Positions 60,750-64,000 of a stretch of 64,000 nucleotides of DNA are shown one piece after another. Origin of the DNA: Nemertoderma westbladi (taxonomy: Eukaryota; Xenacoelomorpha; Nemertodermatida; Nemertodermatidae); assembly GCA_032718475.1 (NCBI GenBank), contig JAUCBJ010007798.1:1-64000 (forward strand), written 5' to 3'. A model generated the notes under the pieces. That model had not been told where the DNA came from. It worked only from the letters and a program-made list of their open reading frames with translations, and did not search any database. Made by a program: the position numbers and the translations under genes. Each line of letters opens with the position of its first letter. Positions within the stretch are counted from its first letter, which is position 1.

Positions 60750-62315
60750 CGTTCGTGGGGCCTTCGCGCAGCACGAGGCCCAGTTATGAGATACAAATTA
60801 AAATTGAGCGACTGTATCACAAAATCAGTATTTGAAAAATTTACCCACACCACCAATCAATCAAAGAAAGGGGGACAGTACGTGTTCACCCCTTTTAATC
60901 CCCCCCCCCCCCCCCACCCTTCCCAACCACCAATACATAACCGCGACATCTACCACCCACGGAAGGGTAGCACGAACTTATTTTCAATCGCACGTTCAAT
61001 ATGCAAAGCCAGGTGGTTTATAGGAATATAATAAACGCAGTACTCGTTTTCATTATAAGCCTCGTTGCGTTCGTCCTGTTTTGTATTTAAATATATTTCT
61101 TAAACGCAGGCTAGGACGTTCTTTATAATAATAATAACTAGGGATGCGATCAATATGTGAAGCCAGGTGGTTTATATAATAATTTAGTCAACGCAGTCTC
61201 GTCTTCATTATATGCCTCGTTGCGCTCGTCGCTTGTCCTGTTTTGTTATAAAATATTTTTCCTAAACGCAGACTGACGATCTTTATACAGTTATAACTAT
61301 GCGAAGTTTCGAAACTGTGCGAGTAACTGTTGATACATCTATGTATGTGGAGATGTGTGATATGTGGAGATGTGTGATACAATGCCAACGCATCGTATGC
61401 TGATGTAGTAATATGGGTATTGAAATAATATTAAATTAATGTACACTCTTAAAGCTGCAGCGAAAAAATGTAGCTAATTTCCTAGGTTACATATAAAATA
61501 ATAATAATATTTTTAAGAACATTAATTTTACTACTTTGCCAAAATTCAATTAAAAAATAACCAGACATATACATTGTGGAATAAACTATTTCAGAAGCCT
61601 TCCCTGCCATGGATAGTATTTATGTTATTATATCTGTCATTTACCTGAGATAGCAATACAACACTTATAGTAGAGTCAATACAGGAAGGATGTTGGGATG
61701 TTGAATTTAAAGAATGAATGCTGTCTGGGCTGGAATAGCAATACTGGTTGCCTATTACTATTCCTCTCTGGTTAGTCTACAGCCACAACTCCCAGCTAGC
61801 TCCACACCAGCAGAGACTTGACCAATAATCATTCCCAGCAACTAGCTGCTTTACACACACATCGTTCCATCGTACCAGCATGTTGGCCAATAAATGAGCA
61901 GTATTTAATGATAATCAATTTTTTTGCCGTTTTAATTACTTTAGATCAATTAAAGACACAATTATTAAAGCAAATCACTTGAACTAATTAAAAACTATAA
62001 TAGAATGGGGTATGTGGATTACATCTGTATAATTTTTAATTATAATTATTTAAATCTTATACTGTAAAACAATTAATTTCCTTTAAAAGGCAGGTTGAAA
62101 ATGGTGTTTTTACCGTAATAACTTAATTAACTAATTAACTGCTATTATCTTAGCTTCTCGAAGGCCACACGGAAATTCTACTTGGAAAATTTCTAAACTT
62201 TTGCCAAACAACATGTGTACCAAGTTTGGATAGATTTCATCAAAGATTGGCCGAGTTATTAACGTTTAAAATTGAACGCGACAGAACGACAGAACGACAG
62301 AACGACAGAACGACA
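60750..62315 (+). repeat. Element R, copy (b), first unit of a 1.57 kb tandem pair
   Basis: Starts CGTTCGTGGGGCCTTCGCGC with a GGGGCCT..AGGCCC hairpin; a poly-C tract lies at about 60900-60916. An internal tandem duplication of about 155 bp (AAGCCAGGTGGTTTATA ... CGTTGCG ... CCTGTTTTGT) spans 60995-61290. Then comes a long AT-rich body, ending in about five copies of GACAGAAC (62277-62314). No ORF of note. Confidence 0.85.
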
Positions 62316-63980
62316 CGTTCGTGGGGCCTTCGCGCAGCACGAGGCCCAGTTATTAGATACAAATTAAAATTGAGCGACTGTATCACAAAATCAGGTTTTG
62401 AGAAATTTACCCACACCACCAATCAATCAAAGAAAGGGGGACAGTACGTGTTCACCCCCTTTAATCCCCCCCCCCCCCAACCTTCCCAACCACCAATACA
62501 TAACCGGGACATCTACCACCCACGGAAGGGTAGCACGAACTTATTTCCAATCGCACGTTAAATATGCAAAGCCAGGTGGTTTATAGGAATATAATAAACG
62601 CAGTACTCGTTTTCATTATAAGCCTCTTTGCGTTCGTCCTGTTTTGTATTTAAATATATTTCTTAAACGCAGGCTGACGATATTTATAATAATAATAACT
62701 AGGGATGCGATCAATATGTGAAGCCAGGTGGTTTATATAATAATTTAGTCAACGAGGTACTCGTCTTCATTATATGCCTCGTTGCGCTCGTCGCTTGTCC
62801 TGTTTTGTCATAAAATATTTTTCCTAAACGCAGACTGACGATCTTTATACAGTTATAACTATGCGAAGTTTCGAAACTGTGCGATACATCTATGTGGAGA
62901 TGTGTGATATGTGGAGATGTGTGATACAACGCCAACGCATCTTATGCCGATGTAGTAATATGGGTATTGAAATAATATTAAATCAATGTACACTCTTAAA
63001 GCTGCAGCGAAAAAATGTAGCTAATTTCCTAGGTTACATATAAAATAATAATATTATTTTTAAGAACATTAATTTTACTACTTTGCAAAAATTCAATTAA
63101 AAAATAACCAGACATATACATTGTGGAATAAACTATTTCAGATAAGCCTACACAACAGCCATGCCATGGATGGTATTTATGTTATTATATCTGTCATTTA
63201 CCTGAGATAGCAATACAACACTTATAGTAGAGTCAATACAGGAAGGATGTTGGGATGTTGGAATGCTGCCTGGGCTGGAATAGCAATACTGGTTGCCTAT
63301 TACAATTTCTCTCTGGTTAGTCTACAGCCACAACTCCAAGCTAGCTCCACACCAGCAGAGACATGACCAATAATCATTCCCAGCAACTAGCTGCTGCCTT
63401 ACACACACATCCTTCCATCTTACCAGCATGTTAGCCAATAAATGAGCAGTATTTAATGAGAATCAATTTTTTATGACGTTTTAATTACTTTAGATCAATT
63501 AAAGACACAATTAATAAAGCAAATCACTTGAACTAATTAAAAACTATAATAGAATGGGGTATGTGGATTACATCTGTATAATTTTTAATTATAATTATTT
63601 AAATCTTATACTGTAAAACAATTAATTTCCTTTAAAACGCAGGTTGAAAATGGTGTTTTTACCGTAATAACTTAATTAACTAATTAACTGCTATTATCTT
63701 AGCTTCTCGAAGGCCACAAGGAAATTCTACTTGGAAAATTTCAAAACTTTTGCCAAACAACATGTGTACCAAGTTTGGATAGATTTCATCAAAGATTGGC
63801 CGAGTTATTAACGTTTAAAATTGAACACTGCAAAAAAAGCGACAGAACGACAGAACGACAGGTTGATTAATGGTACCACTACGCTAAGGCTCACTCACTT
63901 CGTGGCTCGCCCCACAGGTTGATTAATGGTACCACTACGCTAAGGCTCACTCACTTCGTGGCTCGCCCCACAGTTGAAGG
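62316..63980 (+). repeat. Element R, copy (c), second tandem unit plus terminal 56 bp repeats
   Basis: Repeats copy (b) from CGTTCGTGGGGCC onward (period 1566 bp) with small indels. It ends in GACAGAAC repeats (63839-63859), then two tandem copies of a 56 bp block (GGTTGATTAATGGTACCACT ... CTCACTTCGTGGCTCGCCCC) at 63861 and 63917. The same 56 bp block, single copy and reversed, begins copy (a) at 32690. Confidence 0.85.
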
Positions 63981-64000
63981 CCTACATTATTACTAAAATT

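Noticed and set aside
1-64000. Host protein-coding gene
   Set aside because: Every ORF with recognisable domains is retroelement-derived; no multi-exon pattern with non-TE similarity was seen by eye. Small exons could still be missed.

Overview
This window is eukaryotic, almost certainly from a metazoan and probably an aquatic invertebrate. It holds BEL/Pao and Ty3/Gypsy (CsRn1-like) LTR retrotransposons, several L2/CR1-type LINEs and many copies of an RTE-type LINE, set in AT-rich filler with minisatellites, MITEs, palindromes and poly-C/poly-G runs. I found no convincing host gene, no prokaryotic operon and no CRISPR array. The species cannot be named from this sequence.

Layout. 1-6.6 kb: a BEL/Pao element on the minus strand with an uninterrupted gag-pol frame. 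6.6-10.5 kb: a minus-strand LINE with a PHD-like N-terminus and one intact ORF. 10.5-15.1 kb: a second minus-strand LINE with ORF1 and a frameshifted ORF2, followed by a 122-123 bp AT-rich tandem array (15.3-16.2 kb). 16.6-18.5 kb: a broken L1-ORF1p-like gene and an Ala-rich coiled-coil ORF. 18.5-19.9 kb: a ~41 bp minisatellite; a second array of it lies at 26.4-27.2 kb. 20.2-26.4 kb: a decayed Gypsy element (minus) split by a plus-strand LINE. 27.3-31.1 kb: a plus-strand L2-like LINE split by a G-tipped MITE and by RTE copy 1. 31-34 kb: repeat debris plus one copy of 'element R'. 33.8-41.9 kb: three more RTE copies, one (34922-38218) with a complete, uninterrupted ORF. 42.8-50 kb: a Gypsy element with both LTRs; its 3' LTR carries a 2.2 kb palindrome-rich insert and its pol gene a 0.6 kb TIR element. 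50-56 kb: a second RTE family split by RTE copy 5, which itself carries two short LINE insertions. 56-58.8 kb: RTE copy 6, with the reverse-transcriptase core deleted. 58.8-64 kb: non-coding repeats, including a tRNA-like/hammerhead-like segment at 60.2 kb and a tandem pair of 1.57 kb element R units.

How it fits together. The genes do not form a pathway; they record successive self-copying insertions. In several cases the target-site duplications can be read directly, so the order is clear: L2 first, then MITE and RTE; Gypsy first, then LINE; RTE family B first, then RTE family A, then the short LINEs. RTE family A is the most abundant family, its copies are near-identical, and one is intact, so it looks like the youngest. 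The least explained items are the twin minisatellite arrays, the tRNA-like/hammerhead-like segment, the element R tandem and the long palindrome at 43.0 kb.
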